A DNA stretch of 64,000 bases, from the NCBI RefSeq assembly GCF_009688965.1, contig NZ_AP021875.1, positions 6,200,001 to 6,264,000 of the forward strand. Direction: 5' to 3'. Source of the stretch: Desulfosarcina widdelii. Lineage in GTDB: Bacteria; Desulfobacterota; Desulfobacteria; Desulfobacterales; Desulfosarcinaceae. The notes below the pieces were generated by a model. The model was not told where the DNA came from, ran no database searches, and saw only the letters and a program-made list of their open reading frames with translations. Shown here piece after piece: positions 8,619 to 17,613 of this stretch. The number at the start of each line of letters is the position of its first letter. Position 1 is the first letter of the stretch. Position numbers and translations under genes: made by a program.

Positions 8619-10295
8619 AGTGCTCATCCACAGGAATAACTACCTGTAATAAATAAGAAACGCGCATTTTGTAGTGGTTTTTCTCTTCTCTTTGTAGTAT
8701 ATTGAAAGTCGCCAAACAACCAATATCACTACAAAAGAAAGAAAGGAGCCGATCACAAAATGCGCGAAAAATGGCAAAAACAGATGCCCCTGATGCCTCA
8801 GATCAAAGACCACGCCCAAGCAAAAGAACTTACAGCTATCAGTGGTATCATCGATGCTCACCCTATCATCTGTGATCGCGTTCTTCAAGATTTGAACAAG
8901 GGCAAGCTGGTGGCCTATCGAACTGGGGCTGACGGCATGAGCGCCGACCAGGTACTGCGTTGTGCTATCGTCAAAATCCTTTTCGGTTTTACGTATGATG
9001 AACTGGCATTTCATATTGTCGATTCGCAGGCATTGAGTTGGTTCTGCCGGATCGGTATCGCCGACAAGGGATACAAAAAATCCGCCCTGAACAAAAATAT
9101 CAAAGGCATATCGGACGCCACCTGGGAACTGATCAATGCGGATCTTTTGGGATATGCGAAGCAAAAGGGCATTGAAAAGGGCCGACAGGTCCGGGTCGAT
9201 TGCACGTGCGTTGAAACTCACATCCATCATCCCACCGACTCCAACCTGCTGTGGGATGGTGTTCGCGTGTTGACGAGGCTGCTGAAGCGCTTCCGGGATG
9301 AATCGGGGATCACAGTTCCTGACTTCCATAACCATACCCGTGTTGCCAAACGACGGATGCTGGCGGTGATGAATGCCAAACGGAAAAACAAGCGTAAGGT
9401 TGCCTATGTGGACCTGCTCAAAACCAGTCGCAAAGTGGTTGGGTACGCTCATAAGGCAGTCGCTGCGATCAATGCCGGTGCGACCTGCGACCCGCTGGTC
9501 ATGACGATTGGCTTCCAGATCGAACATTTTGTCGATCTGACCCGCAGGGTGATCCACCAGACCGAACGCCGGGTTCTTCATGGAGAAACGGTCGATGCCA
9601 AAGACAAAGTAGTATCGTTGTTCGAGCCACATACCGATATCATCGTCAAGGATAGGCGCGATACGCTGTTTGGTCACAAAATCTGTCTGACCGGAGGCGC
9701 GTCGAACCTTATTTTGGACTGTGTCATCACCGAAGGCAATCCGGCCGACGCCGACCTGACGATACCGATGCTTGAGCGGCAAAAACAAATTTATGGCCGC
9801 TATCCCCTCAAGGCCAGCTTCGACGGCGGTTTTGCATCCAAGGAAAACTTGAAGCGAGCCCAATCGCGTAAGATCAAAGACGTCTGCTTTGCCAAGAAAC
9901 GAGGTCTATCTGAAACCGACATGTGCCGCAGCCAATATGTGTATCGTCGATTGCGCCGCTTTCGAGCGGGTATTGAATCCGGTATCTCCTGGCTGAAGCG
10001 TTGCCTTGGCCTGACCCGCTGTACCTGGAAAGGATGGGACTCGTTTAAATCCTATGTTTGGTCTTCGATTGTGGCCGCCAACCTGCTGACCATCGCCAGG
10101 GGAAAAACAGCCACTTGAGACCTTAATCGATTCCGCATCGTGAAAACTGGTTGAACAAGTGCGCTTGCATTAAGCCGATTTCGGTAAATTAGCCACAAAC
10201 CGATGTAGCGATGGTGAGAAAAATCCTGCCGAGGATTTTACCACTCTATTTTTTTGCGACTCGGCTCTGAAAATTACCATTTATGGATCGACACT
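8619..10295 (+). mobile_element. Complete insertion sequence with 4-bp target duplication
   Basis: The element is 1677 bp. Its left end reads AGTGCTCATCCA and the inverse of its right end reads AGTGTCGATCCA, imperfect terminal inverted repeats. The bases AACT directly flank both ends (8615-8618 and 10296-10299), a clean target-site duplication, so the element transposed here as a unit. It carries one transposase gene. An AT-rich leader of about 140 bp and a tail of about 175 bp are non-coding. Confidence 0.85.
8760..10118 (+). CDS. DDE transposase (ISNCY/IS1182-like)
   Basis: A 452-residue transposase. An N-terminal DUF772-type helical domain (MSADQVLRCAIVKILFGFTY) is followed by an RNase H-like catalytic core. 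Likely catalytic residues are Asp in RVRVDCTCVETH or its neighbourhood, Asp in LKASFDGGFASKENL, and Glu in AGIESGISWLKRCLG. The phrase IHHPTDSNLLWDGVRVL is typical of this transposase group. GAAAGGAG lies 11 bases before the ATG. The gene is intact with no frameshift, so the element may be active. Confidence 0.88.
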   Translation: MREKWQKQMPLMPQIKDHAQAKELTAISGIIDAHPIICDRVLQDLNKGKLVAYRTGADGMSADQVLRCAIVKILFGFTYDELAFHIVDSQALSWFCRIGIADKGYKKSALNKNIKGISDATWELINADLLGYAKQKGIEKGRQVRVDCTCVETHIHHPTDSNLLWDGVRVLTRLLKRFRDESGITVPDFHNHTRVAKRRMLAVMNAKRKNKRKVAYVDLLKTSRKVVGYAHKAVAAINAGATCDPLVMTIGFQIEHFVDLTRRVIHQTERRVLHGETVDAKDKVVSLFEPHTDIIVKDRRDTLFGHKICLTGGASNLILDCVITEGNPADADLTIPMLERQKQIYGRYPLKASFDGGFASKENLKRAQSRKIKDVCFAKKRGLSETDMCRSQYVYRRLRRFRAGIESGISWLKRCLGLTRCTWKGWDSFKSYVWSSIVAANLLTIARGKTAT

Positions 10296-10675
10296 AACTA
10301 GTTCCATTTTTTTGTCATTCCGGCGAAGGCCGGAATCCAGTCTTTTGAATGTGTTCTTGATGCCGGATCAAGTCCGGCATGACGCTTCGGCGACTTTTTA
10401 CAAGGCCACCATGCATCATTAAATTTTTACGGACAGATTTAACGGCTTCCGAGAAAGTTGTCTTTAGCCCATCGGTTTTATTACAGCCGGGTAGGGGCGA
10501 AAAATTTTCCGCCCCCAGGACATCATATTTAAGGCGAAATTTTGATCTGAAAGCAACCATACCATCCCGGAATTCAGTTCGGCAAATCGCTGTTGGTTCA
10601 ATCGATCAAATATAGTTACATTGCAAAATAGAGACTTCCCATTATACAAACAACATTCAAAGGAGGGTTCGATAG
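10296..10675. other. Intergenic stretch with REP-like hairpins
   Basis: This 380-bp stretch follows the insertion sequence. Its left part holds two REP-like palindromes. The remainder is unremarkable, with an AT-rich zone near 10610-10650 that may carry the promoter of the following short gene. A minus-strand frame across it has no ribosome site and partly translates the palindromes, so no gene is called. Confidence 0.6.
10314..10384. repeat. REP-like palindrome pair
   Basis: Two different short palindromes lie in tandem: ATTCCGGC-GAAG-GCCGGAAT and ATGCCGGA-TCAAG-TCCGGCAT. The same two-palindrome design recurs at 19242-19475. Such pairs are common extragenic repeats in proteobacteria-like genomes. 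They are not followed by a T-run and so are not simple terminators. Confidence 0.8.
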
Positions 10676-10837
10676 ATGCACAAAGCCCGTTTGTCCGGGA
10701 TTCAATTCAAAAAAGTGCCGATGAAGGACCAAGGCACCTGTCTGCTGCACTCAGGCACCTGGCAGCAGGTGGTGACCATCAATTACAGCAACCGCGCGCA
10801 CCGGCGAACCATCGAGGTGACCCTGCTCGGGGGATAA
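10676..10837 (+). pseudogene. Truncated YjbQ-family fragment (C-terminal third)
   Basis: A 53-codon open frame with AAGGAGG upstream of its ATG. Its last 28 residues, with GTWQQVVTINYSN followed by HRRTIEVTLLGG, closely resemble the C-terminus of the YjbQ gene at 8148-8576 (GTWQQVVAINHDN then KRSVEVTLIG). The catalytic histidine-rich core is absent. It is therefore a relic or duplicate of a YjbQ C-terminus, although the ribosome site means a short peptide could still be made. It ends 7 bases before comEC. Confidence 0.7.
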
Positions 10838-10844
10838 ACGTCCG

Positions 10845-13310
10845 GTGGCTTCCATCAATCCTTCTCCTGCCGGCGGCATTTACTATCGGCCGGCCATCCC
10901 AGTCACCCTGGCCCTGATTGCCGGCATTCTCTTGGGCGAGGGGGTGCCAGGCTTTTCTCCATTATTTCTGTGCTTGCTGGTTACCGCCGCCGTAGCGTCA
11001 CTCGTCGCAATGCATCGCAATCGGCCCGCCTTCTGGTCGCCCCTATTCGCAGTCTTTGTTGCTGGCTACCTTTCCATGGTGCCGTGGGTTTCCCAGGATT
11101 ACGGATCCGACCACATCGTCCACTATCTGGACAGCGGCCGTTGGCAGATTCAAGGAAGTGTGCTCGAATTTCCGGTTTTGCGCCTCGGCCGCACCCGTAC
11201 GGTGCTGGATGTCGAAACCCTTTCCCGAGAAGGCCAATCCCGCCCGGTGCGCGGGAAGGTCCGCCTGACCGTTATGGGCGAAACCAAAGTGGCCCTGGGC
11301 GATCGGGTGGCATTTGACGCCAAAATCCGCTCGCTGCGCAATTTCAATAATCCGGGAGGATTCGATTACCGCCGATACATGGCCTTCAAGGGCATCCACG
11401 GAAGTGCCTGGGTGCGGGCCGAGAAGCTTCGGATTGTGGGCACCCGCCCTCTTTCCACTGCCACACGGATCGTTAATGACCTGCGCGGCAGGCTCGGCCG
11501 CCTGATCGATGCGGCCGGCGGCCCCGACGACAAGGAAGCGCAAGCCGTGCTCAAGGCCCTGGTTTATGGCGACCGGTCAGGTATTAGCAGCGAATTGCGC
11601 GAGCGCTTCAACCGGGCCGGCGTCGGTCACCTGCTGGCCATCTCCGGGCTGCACGTGGGCATCGTGGCGACGGTGGTCTACCGCTGCCTGGTCTGGCTCT
11701 TTTCCTTTTGCACCCCGCTGCTGTGGCGGGGGTGGACCCGCCAGTGGGCCGCCGCAGCGACCCTTTTCATCGTGCTGGCCTACGGGATTCTGGCCGGCAT
11801 GTCACCGTCCACCCAGCGGGCCGTGATCATGGTCGCCGTTTTTCTTGTCGCCCTGATCCTCGGTCGCACCCACGATCTCCTCAACACGCTATCCGTGGCG
11901 GCCCTGGCAATCTTGGTCTTTTCCCCGACGGCCCTGTATTCTATCTCTTTCCAACTTTCCTTTTGCGCAGTGCTGGCCATCGTGGTCGGCCTCGAAGGAT
12001 TCGATTTTTCCGAAGGCACCGAATCCTCCCTCGGCCGCAGAATCGGAAAAAAAGCGGCGGGTTTCGTTCTGGTTTCCGCGCTGGCAATTGCCGGTACCGC
12101 GCCTGTCGTCCTGCATCATTTCAACCAGACGTCCGTGGTGGGCCTGGCGTCCAATCTGCTGTTGGTCCCCCTGGTTGGCTTTTTGGCAGTGCCCCTGGGT
12201 CTGGCGTCCACCGTTGTCGCCCTGTTTTTCGAAACCTTGGCCATACCGGGCTTCGGGTTGTGCGTCCAGCTTCTTCGACTGGCCCTGGCGGTGGTGGACG
12301 TTTTTTCCGAGCTCTCTTTTGCAGCTATAAAAACCGTGACGCCGTCCTTGCTGGAGATGGCGATTTATTACCTGGCAGGCTGGGCGCTGTTGAATCTGGG
12401 AAAAGCGCGTTTTGCATCGTGGGTCCTGGCGGCGGCAATAATTACGGCAGGCGGGGACGGACTTTACTGGGCCCATCAACGCTTCTGGCACCGGGACCTC
12501 AAAGTGACGGCCATCGATGTCGGCCAGGGGGGTGCCACGCTCATGGAACTGCCTGGCGGAACCGAGATCCTGTACGACGGTGGCGGATTTTCGGACAATC
12601 GCCTGTTCGATGTGGGCCAGCAGGTGGTCGCTCCGCTGTTGTGGCGCCGCAAAATCGCCACGGTGGATACGCTGATTCTGTCCCACCCCGATGCCGATCA
12701 CCTCAATGGTCTGATTTTCATCGCCAGGTATTTTAACGTGCGGGAGTTGTGGACCAACGGCGATGTCAACATCACCCGAGGATACGAAACGCTGATGGCT
12801 GTCTGTCGAGAGAAAAATATTGTCGTGCGACGACTGGACGCCGGCAGCCCGCCAATGTCCTTCGGAAAAGCAACGTTGACGGTCCTGCATCCGACGGCCG
12901 AATTTTTCACAACCGTAGCCGAAGTCGATCAGGAGGATCTTAACGACGGATCACTTGTGATCAGGGCCGCTTTCGGGCAGACGGTATTTCTTTTCACCGG
13001 TGACATCACGGCCAATGCGGAAGCCACGCTGGTGCGGCAGGCCCACGGGACTCTGGCCGGTACGGTCCTGTTCGCTCCCCACCACGGCTCCCGGAGTTCG
13101 AGTACGCCAGGCCTGATTGAGGCGGTACGTCCGCAAACAGTGGTGATCAGCGCCGGGGCCGGCAACCGCTTCGGTTTTCCCCATCTCGAAGTAACCGACC
13201 GCTACCGGGCCGCCGGCTGCCGGATTTTAATTACCGCCACCCATGGGGCCATCACCATGCGGTCCGACGGTACGGGCGTTCAGATCGAATCATACATGGC
13301 CAATCCCTAA
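10845..13310 (+). CDS. comEC: ComEC/Rec2 DNA-uptake channel
   Basis: An 821-residue polytopic membrane protein for transport of single-stranded DNA across the inner membrane. Order of parts: N-terminal hydrophobic region, an OB-like DUF4131 segment near residues 60-190, the competence domain with many helices (GVGHLLAISGLHVGIVA is diagnostic), and a C-terminal metallo-beta-lactamase domain from about residue 545 with LSHPDADHLNGL and LFAPHHGSRSS, a likely nuclease. The GTG start follows a GGGGGAT stretch. Full length suggests a functional gene. No other competence genes are in the window. Confidence 0.93.
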   Translation: MASINPSPAGGIYYRPAIPVTLALIAGILLGEGVPGFSPLFLCLLVTAAVASLVAMHRNRPAFWSPLFAVFVAGYLSMVPWVSQDYGSDHIVHYLDSGRWQIQGSVLEFPVLRLGRTRTVLDVETLSREGQSRPVRGKVRLTVMGETKVALGDRVAFDAKIRSLRNFNNPGGFDYRRYMAFKGIHGSAWVRAEKLRIVGTRPLSTATRIVNDLRGRLGRLIDAAGGPDDKEAQAVLKALVYGDRSGISSELRERFNRAGVGHLLAISGLHVGIVATVVYRCLVWLFSFCTPLLWRGWTRQWAAAATLFIVLAYGILAGMSPSTQRAVIMVAVFLVALILGRTHDLLNTLSVAALAILVFSPTALYSISFQLSFCAVLAIVVGLEGFDFSEGTESSLGRRIGKKAAGFVLVSALAIAGTAPVVLHHFNQTSVVGLASNLLLVPLVGFLAVPLGLASTVVALFFETLAIPGFGLCVQLLRLALAVVDVFSELSFAAIKTVTPSLLEMAIYYLAGWALLNLGKARFASWVLAAAIITAGGDGLYWAHQRFWHRDLKVTAIDVGQGGATLMELPGGTEILYDGGGFSDNRLFDVGQQVVAPLLWRRKIATVDTLILSHPDADHLNGLIFIARYFNVRELWTNGDVNITRGYETLMAVCREKNIVVRRLDAGSPPMSFGKATLTVLHPTAEFFTTVAEVDQEDLNDGSLVIRAAFGQTVFLFTGDITANAEATLVRQAHGTLAGTVLFAPHHGSRSSSTPGLIEAVRPQTVVISAGAGNRFGFPHLEVTDRYRAAGCRILITATHGAITMRSDGTGVQIESYMANP

Positions 13311-13436
13311 TTCTTCCTTGAAGTTTGATTTGACACCGCATTATGAGCATACTATAAAAAAGTTAATCATATTTATCGCTGATCATCACGTTTTCACCAT
13401 TCATCGCCGGGATCACTCCTTAGAAATGAGGCCGCC

Positions 13437-13865
13437 ATGTATATCCGACAAACGGATCTGTTTTGGGGCCTGAGCCAGAACGCCGTCAACCGTGTCATGG
13501 GCATTGCCCAGCGGGAGGCGTATGCAGAAGGGGATGTCCTTTTCAGCCGAGGTGATCCGGCCCGATACCTGTACATTCTTGCCCAGGGCGAAGTCAGGAT
13601 CTCCATAGACGACTCGAAAACGCATGTCTACACGGGTGATCGTATCGGTGAGGCGTTCGGCTGGGGAAGCCTGATCGAGCGGCAAACCTATGGCGGCAGT
13701 GCCGTCTGCACTACACCGGTCGTTGTTCTCAAGCTGGACTGCGAGCGACTGCTCAAGCTTCTGGACAGCGACATGGAGAGCGGTTATCTCTTTTTCAAGC
13801 ACCTGTCCCGGGCTCTTGGCGAGCGGCTGATGAACGCCTATCGCAGAATGTCCGGCGAATCATGA
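13437..13865 (+). CDS. Cyclic-nucleotide-binding-domain protein
   Basis: A 142-residue protein made of one cNMP-binding beta-barrel (AYAEGDVLFSRGDPARYLYILAQGEVRI, shown in part, then GEAFGWGSLIE). It lacks the C-terminal helix-turn-helix of Crp/Fnr regulators, so it is not by itself a DNA-binding regulator. The family usually senses a nucleotide or serves as a docking domain. It is followed after 18 bases by a second protein of the same type, and then by the diaphorase cluster. The ligand is unknown. Confidence 0.8.
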   Translation: MYIRQTDLFWGLSQNAVNRVMGIAQREAYAEGDVLFSRGDPARYLYILAQGEVRISIDDSKTHVYTGDRIGEAFGWGSLIERQTYGGSAVCTTPVVVLKLDCERLLKLLDSDMESGYLFFKHLSRALGERLMNAYRRMSGES

Positions 13866-13883
13866 CATCTTGGGGAGGATACC

Positions 13884-14351
13884 ATGGCAGAGTCCGTGAT
13901 CAAGGAAACCTTGCAGGCATGCAATTTCCTGAAAAACATTACCCCCGAGCATCTGGCCACCATCGTTGAATTTTGCAGCCTCGAAGAATACAAGGCCGGG
14001 GACTATGTATTCCGGCAGGGTGATTTTGGCGATGACCTGTTTGTCATCGTCGATGGATATATTTTCCTCGAGCGCGCCATGGATATCGGCAGCCATAAGG
14101 GCTCGGTGGTGATCGATGCCTTGGGAAAAGGCAGAACCCTGGGATGCTGGTCGACCCTCTTGGGCGAGTCCCATGTTCTCATGTCTTCGGCAAGTTGCCA
14201 GAAGGATTCGACCGTGGTCCGTCTGAAGGGGAGCCCGTTGAGAAAATGCATGGAGGAGGATACACCCTTCGGTTTCTTCATGCTCGAACGGCTCAGTTTT
14301 CTTTTGCGGGAACGGATTCAGGCGGCCTATGGCGCCATGGACAAAATATAA
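13884..14351 (+). CDS. Cyclic-nucleotide-binding-domain protein (second copy)
   Basis: A 155-residue single cNMP-binding domain (EEYKAGDYVFRQGDFGDDL then FVIVDGYIFLERAM and TLGCWSTLLGES). Like its upstream neighbour it lacks a helix-turn-helix. GGGGAGG precedes the ATG. The two proteins share fold but differ in sequence, so they are probably an old tandem duplication. They may form a heteromeric sensor; this is inference. The small inverted element at 14354 begins two bases after its stop codon. Confidence 0.8.
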   Translation: MAESVIKETLQACNFLKNITPEHLATIVEFCSLEEYKAGDYVFRQGDFGDDLFVIVDGYIFLERAMDIGSHKGSVVIDALGKGRTLGCWSTLLGESHVLMSSASCQKDSTVVRLKGSPLRKCMEEDTPFGFFMLERLSFLLRERIQAAYGAMDKI

Positions 14352-14353
14352 CG

Positions 14354-14401
14354 AGTGCCCATCCAGAAATGGCCAATTTGCCCGCTTGTTAGGCGGACAC
14401 T
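14354..14401. repeat. 48-bp remnant with IS-like ends
   Basis: The sequence starts AGTGCCCATCCAGAAATGG and ends CGGACACT. Its start differs from the left end of the complete element at 8619 by one base in the first twelve, and from the inverted right end at four of nineteen positions. Flanking AACG and AACA could be a decayed target duplication. It is best read as a MITE-like or internally deleted relative of that element. Confidence 0.55.
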
Positions 14402-14433
14402 AACAGATTCGAAAAAAGAACAATTCATTAAAA

Positions 14434-14961
14434 ATGACGACAACGCACACGCTCACCGATGAGGATCGGGCCAACCTGGAATCCCTGCAGGCGCAAATCG
14501 ACTCCTCACCCGTCGGCCGAGGGCAGCTCATTCCCCTGCTGCAAAAAGCCCAGAAAACCCTGGGCTACCTGCCCGAGGAGGCGCTTGCTTTGGTGGCCGA
14601 TCATCTGGAGATCACCCGCTCCGAAGTATACGGGGTTGCTTCCTTTTACAACCAGTTCCGGTTCAACCCTCCGGGGCGCAATCCGGTTAAGGTATGCATG
14701 GGTACGGCCTGCCATGTGCGCGGCGGCGAGATTATCCTTGAGAATTTCGAGCGCAAGCTGGAGATCAAGGAAGGCGAAACCACCGAAGACCGAGAGTTCA
14801 GCATCGAGCGCGTGGCCTGCGTGGGCTGCTGCGCCCTGGCACCGGTGGCGCTGGTGGGGGAGACCCTCCATGGACACATGGCCCCCAGCAAGGTGGAGGG
14901 GTTGGTGCTGCGGGTGCGGGTGGAGAAGGAGAAGGCCGAGAGGGAGGCTGCTAAACAATGA
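14434..14961 (+). CDS. NuoE/HoxE-like [2Fe-2S] diaphorase subunit
   Basis: A 175-residue protein of the 24-kDa NADH dehydrogenase family. The thioredoxin-like domain binds one [2Fe-2S] cluster through four cysteines seen in CMGTACHVRGG and ACVGCCALAP. The N-terminal helical region with LIPLLQKAQKTLGYLPEEAL is typical. It is the first gene of a three-gene diaphorase cluster and overlaps the next start by four bases. It shuttles electrons next to the flavin subunit in complex I, bidirectional hydrogenases and formate dehydrogenases. Confidence 0.9.
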   Translation: MTTTHTLTDEDRANLESLQAQIDSSPVGRGQLIPLLQKAQKTLGYLPEEALALVADHLEITRSEVYGVASFYNQFRFNPPGRNPVKVCMGTACHVRGGEIILENFERKLEIKEGETTEDREFSIERVACVGCCALAPVALVGETLHGHMAPSKVEGLVLRVRVEKEKAEREAAKQ

Positions 14962-16913
14962 CAGCCGCGTATGAATCCAAAGAGAAAATTCAAACTGCCT
15001 ATCAAGCCCTGGCCGAGGAAGCCCGGCTTCAAAAGGAGCAGTTCGATCAGAGCCCGCTGCCCAAAATTCACATCGGAATGGCGACCTGCGGCATCGCTTC
15101 CGGCGCGCTGGAAACCAAATCGGCTTTCGAGGAGGCCCTGCAGGAGCGCGGTGTGGAGGCCCTGGTTCACACGGTGGGCTGTGTGGGCCACTGCTATGCC
15201 GAACCGGTGGTGGTGATCGACCATCCCGATTCGGGCTTTCCGCCCATTCTCTACCCGGAAGTGACTCCGGGTAAGGCCAAGATGTTGACCAAGCTGTTTC
15301 TACAGGAGTACGACCCGCGTTTCGAGCATATCATGGGCGCCACCGTTGAAAACGAGATGATCCCCTCGGTGCATGAATTTTCTCGTTTCAACCGGGAAAA
15401 GCGGGTGATCATGGAGCGTTGCGGCCGAATCGATCCGGAACAAATTCACGAGTATCTTGCCGATGGCGGCTATGGTGCCCTGGCCATGGCCCTCGGCGAG
15501 GCGCCGGACGCGATCATTGATCGGATCGAGGCGTCAGGGCTGCGCGGCCGCGGCGGCGCAGGCTTTCCCACCGGCGTCAAATGGAAAATTGCGCGGGCGG
15601 CCGCTGGCAGCGAAAATACGATCATCTGCAACGCCGATGAGGGGGACCCCGGCGCTTACATGGACCGCACCCTGCTGGAGAGCAATCCCCACCAGGTGAT
15701 CGAGGGCATGACCATTGCCGCTGTTGCCGTCGGGGCGAAAAAAGGGCTGTTTTACGTGCGGGCCGAGTACCCGCTGGCAGTTCGGATTCTCGAATCCGCC
15801 ATCGAACAGGCCCGGGCCAAGGGCTTGCTGGGAAACGATATCCTGGGAAGCGGATTCGATTTCGACATCGACCTTTTCCAGGGGTCCGGGGCCTTCGTCT
15901 GCGGGGAAGAGACGGCCCTGATCCGGAGTGTGGAAGGCTATCGCGGCATGCCGAGACACCGCCCACCTTATCCGGTGGAGCGCGGTCTCGACAACCGGCC
16001 CACGGTGATCAACAACGTCAAAACCCTGGCCACCATCCCACCTATCGTGGAAAAGGGCGCCGAATGGTTCCGCGGCATCGGTACGCCCGAAAGCCCGGGC
16101 ACGGCGGTTTTTTCCGTGGTGGGCAACGTGACCCACCCCGGGCTGGTGGAGATTCCCATGGGGGTCACCCTGCGGGAACTGATTTTCGACATCTGCGGCG
16201 GAATCCCCGACAAAAAGGAGTTCAAGGCGGTGCAGATCGGCGGGCCATCGGGGGGCTGCCTCTCCGCTGATTTCCTGGACACGCCGGTGGACTTCGACGC
16301 CCTGACCAAAGCCGGGGCCATGATGGGATCGGGCGGCATGGTGGTGATGGACGAAGACGCCTGCATGGTGGATGTCGCGCGCTATTTTCTCGATTTCACC
16401 GCCAAGGAGTCCTGCGGCAAATGCACCTTCTGTCGCATCGGAACCCGGCACCAACTCGACATTCTGCGCCGGATTACCCGCGGAGAAGGACGCGAGGGCG
16501 ACATCGAGCAATTGGAAACCCTGAGCCGGGCCGTTAAAAAAGGGTCGCTGTGTGCGCTGGGCAAGACGGCACCCAATCCGGTGCTCACCTCCCTGGCCTA
16601 TTTTCGGGACGAATACGAAGCCCACATTGCCGAAGGACGCTGTCCGGCGTGCAATTGCCGAACCCTGACCGCCTTTTACATCGATCTGGACAAGTGCGCC
16701 CGGGGCTGCGATGCCTGCGTGGGATGCTGCCCGGTCGAGGCGGTATTTACCACCAGCACCCGCAAGAAGGGCATCGACCAGGAACTCTGCGTCAAATGCG
16801 GGGAGTGCATGGTGGCCTGCCCGCCCGATTACGACGCCGTGGTGAAGGTCTCGCCGGCCCACCTGGCTCCGATCGTCGAGCGGCCGCCGGAAAAGAAGAA
16901 AACGGAAAGCTGA
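14958..16913 (+). CDS. NuoF/HndC-like NAD(P)H-binding flavin-iron-sulfur subunit
   Basis: A 651-residue multidomain electron-transfer protein. Parts in order: an N-terminal thioredoxin-like domain with possible [2Fe-2S] cysteines (MATCGIASGA, VGCVGHC), the NAD/FMN Rossmann-type domain (RGRGGAGFPTGVKW, CNADEGDPGAYMDR), an SLBB-type segment, the [4Fe-4S] site (ESCGKCTFCRIGT), and a C-terminal two-cluster ferredoxin (CARGCDACVGCCP and CVKCGECMVACPP). This layout is that of the flavin subunit of NAD(P)-linked hydrogenases and formate dehydrogenases. ATG overlaps the upstream stop. Confidence 0.92.
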   Translation: MTAAYESKEKIQTAYQALAEEARLQKEQFDQSPLPKIHIGMATCGIASGALETKSAFEEALQERGVEALVHTVGCVGHCYAEPVVVIDHPDSGFPPILYPEVTPGKAKMLTKLFLQEYDPRFEHIMGATVENEMIPSVHEFSRFNREKRVIMERCGRIDPEQIHEYLADGGYGALAMALGEAPDAIIDRIEASGLRGRGGAGFPTGVKWKIARAAAGSENTIICNADEGDPGAYMDRTLLESNPHQVIEGMTIAAVAVGAKKGLFYVRAEYPLAVRILESAIEQARAKGLLGNDILGSGFDFDIDLFQGSGAFVCGEETALIRSVEGYRGMPRHRPPYPVERGLDNRPTVINNVKTLATIPPIVEKGAEWFRGIGTPESPGTAVFSVVGNVTHPGLVEIPMGVTLRELIFDICGGIPDKKEFKAVQIGGPSGGCLSADFLDTPVDFDALTKAGAMMGSGGMVVMDEDACMVDVARYFLDFTAKESCGKCTFCRIGTRHQLDILRRITRGEGREGDIEQLETLSRAVKKGSLCALGKTAPNPVLTSLAYFRDEYEAHIAEGRCPACNCRTLTAFYIDLDKCARGCDACVGCCPVEAVFTTSTRKKGIDQELCVKCGECMVACPPDYDAVVKVSPAHLAPIVERPPEKKKTES

Positions 16914-16931
16914 AGGACGGATGAAACACGG

Positions 16932-17606
16932 ATGACAGACGCATCGACAACGACGATTACCCTGACTGTTGACGACCGGACCATTCAGGCTCAGGCGGGC
17001 AGCAGCGTGCTGGCCGCCTGCCTGGCCGCCGACATCTATATCCCCCACCTGTGCTGGATGGAGGGCGACACCCCGGACGAGGCGCCGGCCTCCTGCCGCC
17101 TCTGCTTCGTGGAAATCGAGGGCTTCAAGGATCCCGTAACCGCCTGCACGGTTGTCGCGGAAAACGGTATGACGGTGCGCACGGACACGGAAGCGGTCCG
17201 CGATCTCCAGAAAACGGCGCTGAAACTTCTTTTTTCCGTGCATCGGGTGGATTGCAAGAACTGTCCGGCCAACAAAGCCTGCGCGCTTCAGGGAATTGCC
17301 AAATTTCTCAAAGCCGGCCTGACGTGCAAACCGTTTGAAAGGACGCTTAAAGAGCCGGAGATGGATTCCCGCCACCCGGTTTTCGATTACTACCCCAATC
17401 GATGCGTGCTTTGCGGCATTTGCGTCCGGGTCTGCGGCCGTCGAAACGGGCAGTCTCGATTGAGTTTTGCCGGCCGAGGATTCGAAACGGTGGTGGGGTA
17501 TTTCGGGTCCGATGCGGCGTCCGCAGAAGATTGCCGCAACTGCAAAGCCTGTCTGGAGGCCTGCCCCACTGGAGCCCTGGTAGAAAAGACAACCGATGGA
17601 GGATAG
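16932..17606 (+). CDS. HoxU-like iron-sulfur subunit (NuoG N-terminal type)
   Basis: A 224-residue ferredoxin-like protein. A plant-type [2Fe-2S] domain with four cysteines lies near residues 38-77. Next comes the His-Cys motif HRVDCKNCPANKAC (H-x3-C-x2-C-x5-C) typical of NuoG. Two [4Fe-4S] motifs (CVLCGICVRVCG and CRNCKACLEACP) follow. It matches HoxU or the truncated NuoG of diaphorase modules. The catalytic hydrogenase or formate dehydrogenase that such a module serves is not in this window, so the partner must be encoded elsewhere or the module acts alone. Confidence 0.9.
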   Translation: MTDASTTTITLTVDDRTIQAQAGSSVLAACLAADIYIPHLCWMEGDTPDEAPASCRLCFVEIEGFKDPVTACTVVAENGMTVRTDTEAVRDLQKTALKLLFSVHRVDCKNCPANKACALQGIAKFLKAGLTCKPFERTLKEPEMDSRHPVFDYYPNRCVLCGICVRVCGRRNGQSRLSFAGRGFETVVGYFGSDAASAEDCRNCKACLEACPTGALVEKTTDGG

Positions 17607-17613
17607 TTAGTCC

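Noticed and set aside
8640-9863. Long minus-strand open frame of 407 codons opposite the transposase
   Set aside because: It lies wholly antisense to a clear DDE transposase, has no family resemblance, and its codon pattern follows from the other strand.
15534-17375. 613-codon minus-strand open frame across the diaphorase genes
   Set aside because: It is antisense to two well-defined iron-sulfur genes in GC-rich DNA and its product is histidine/glycine-rich noise.
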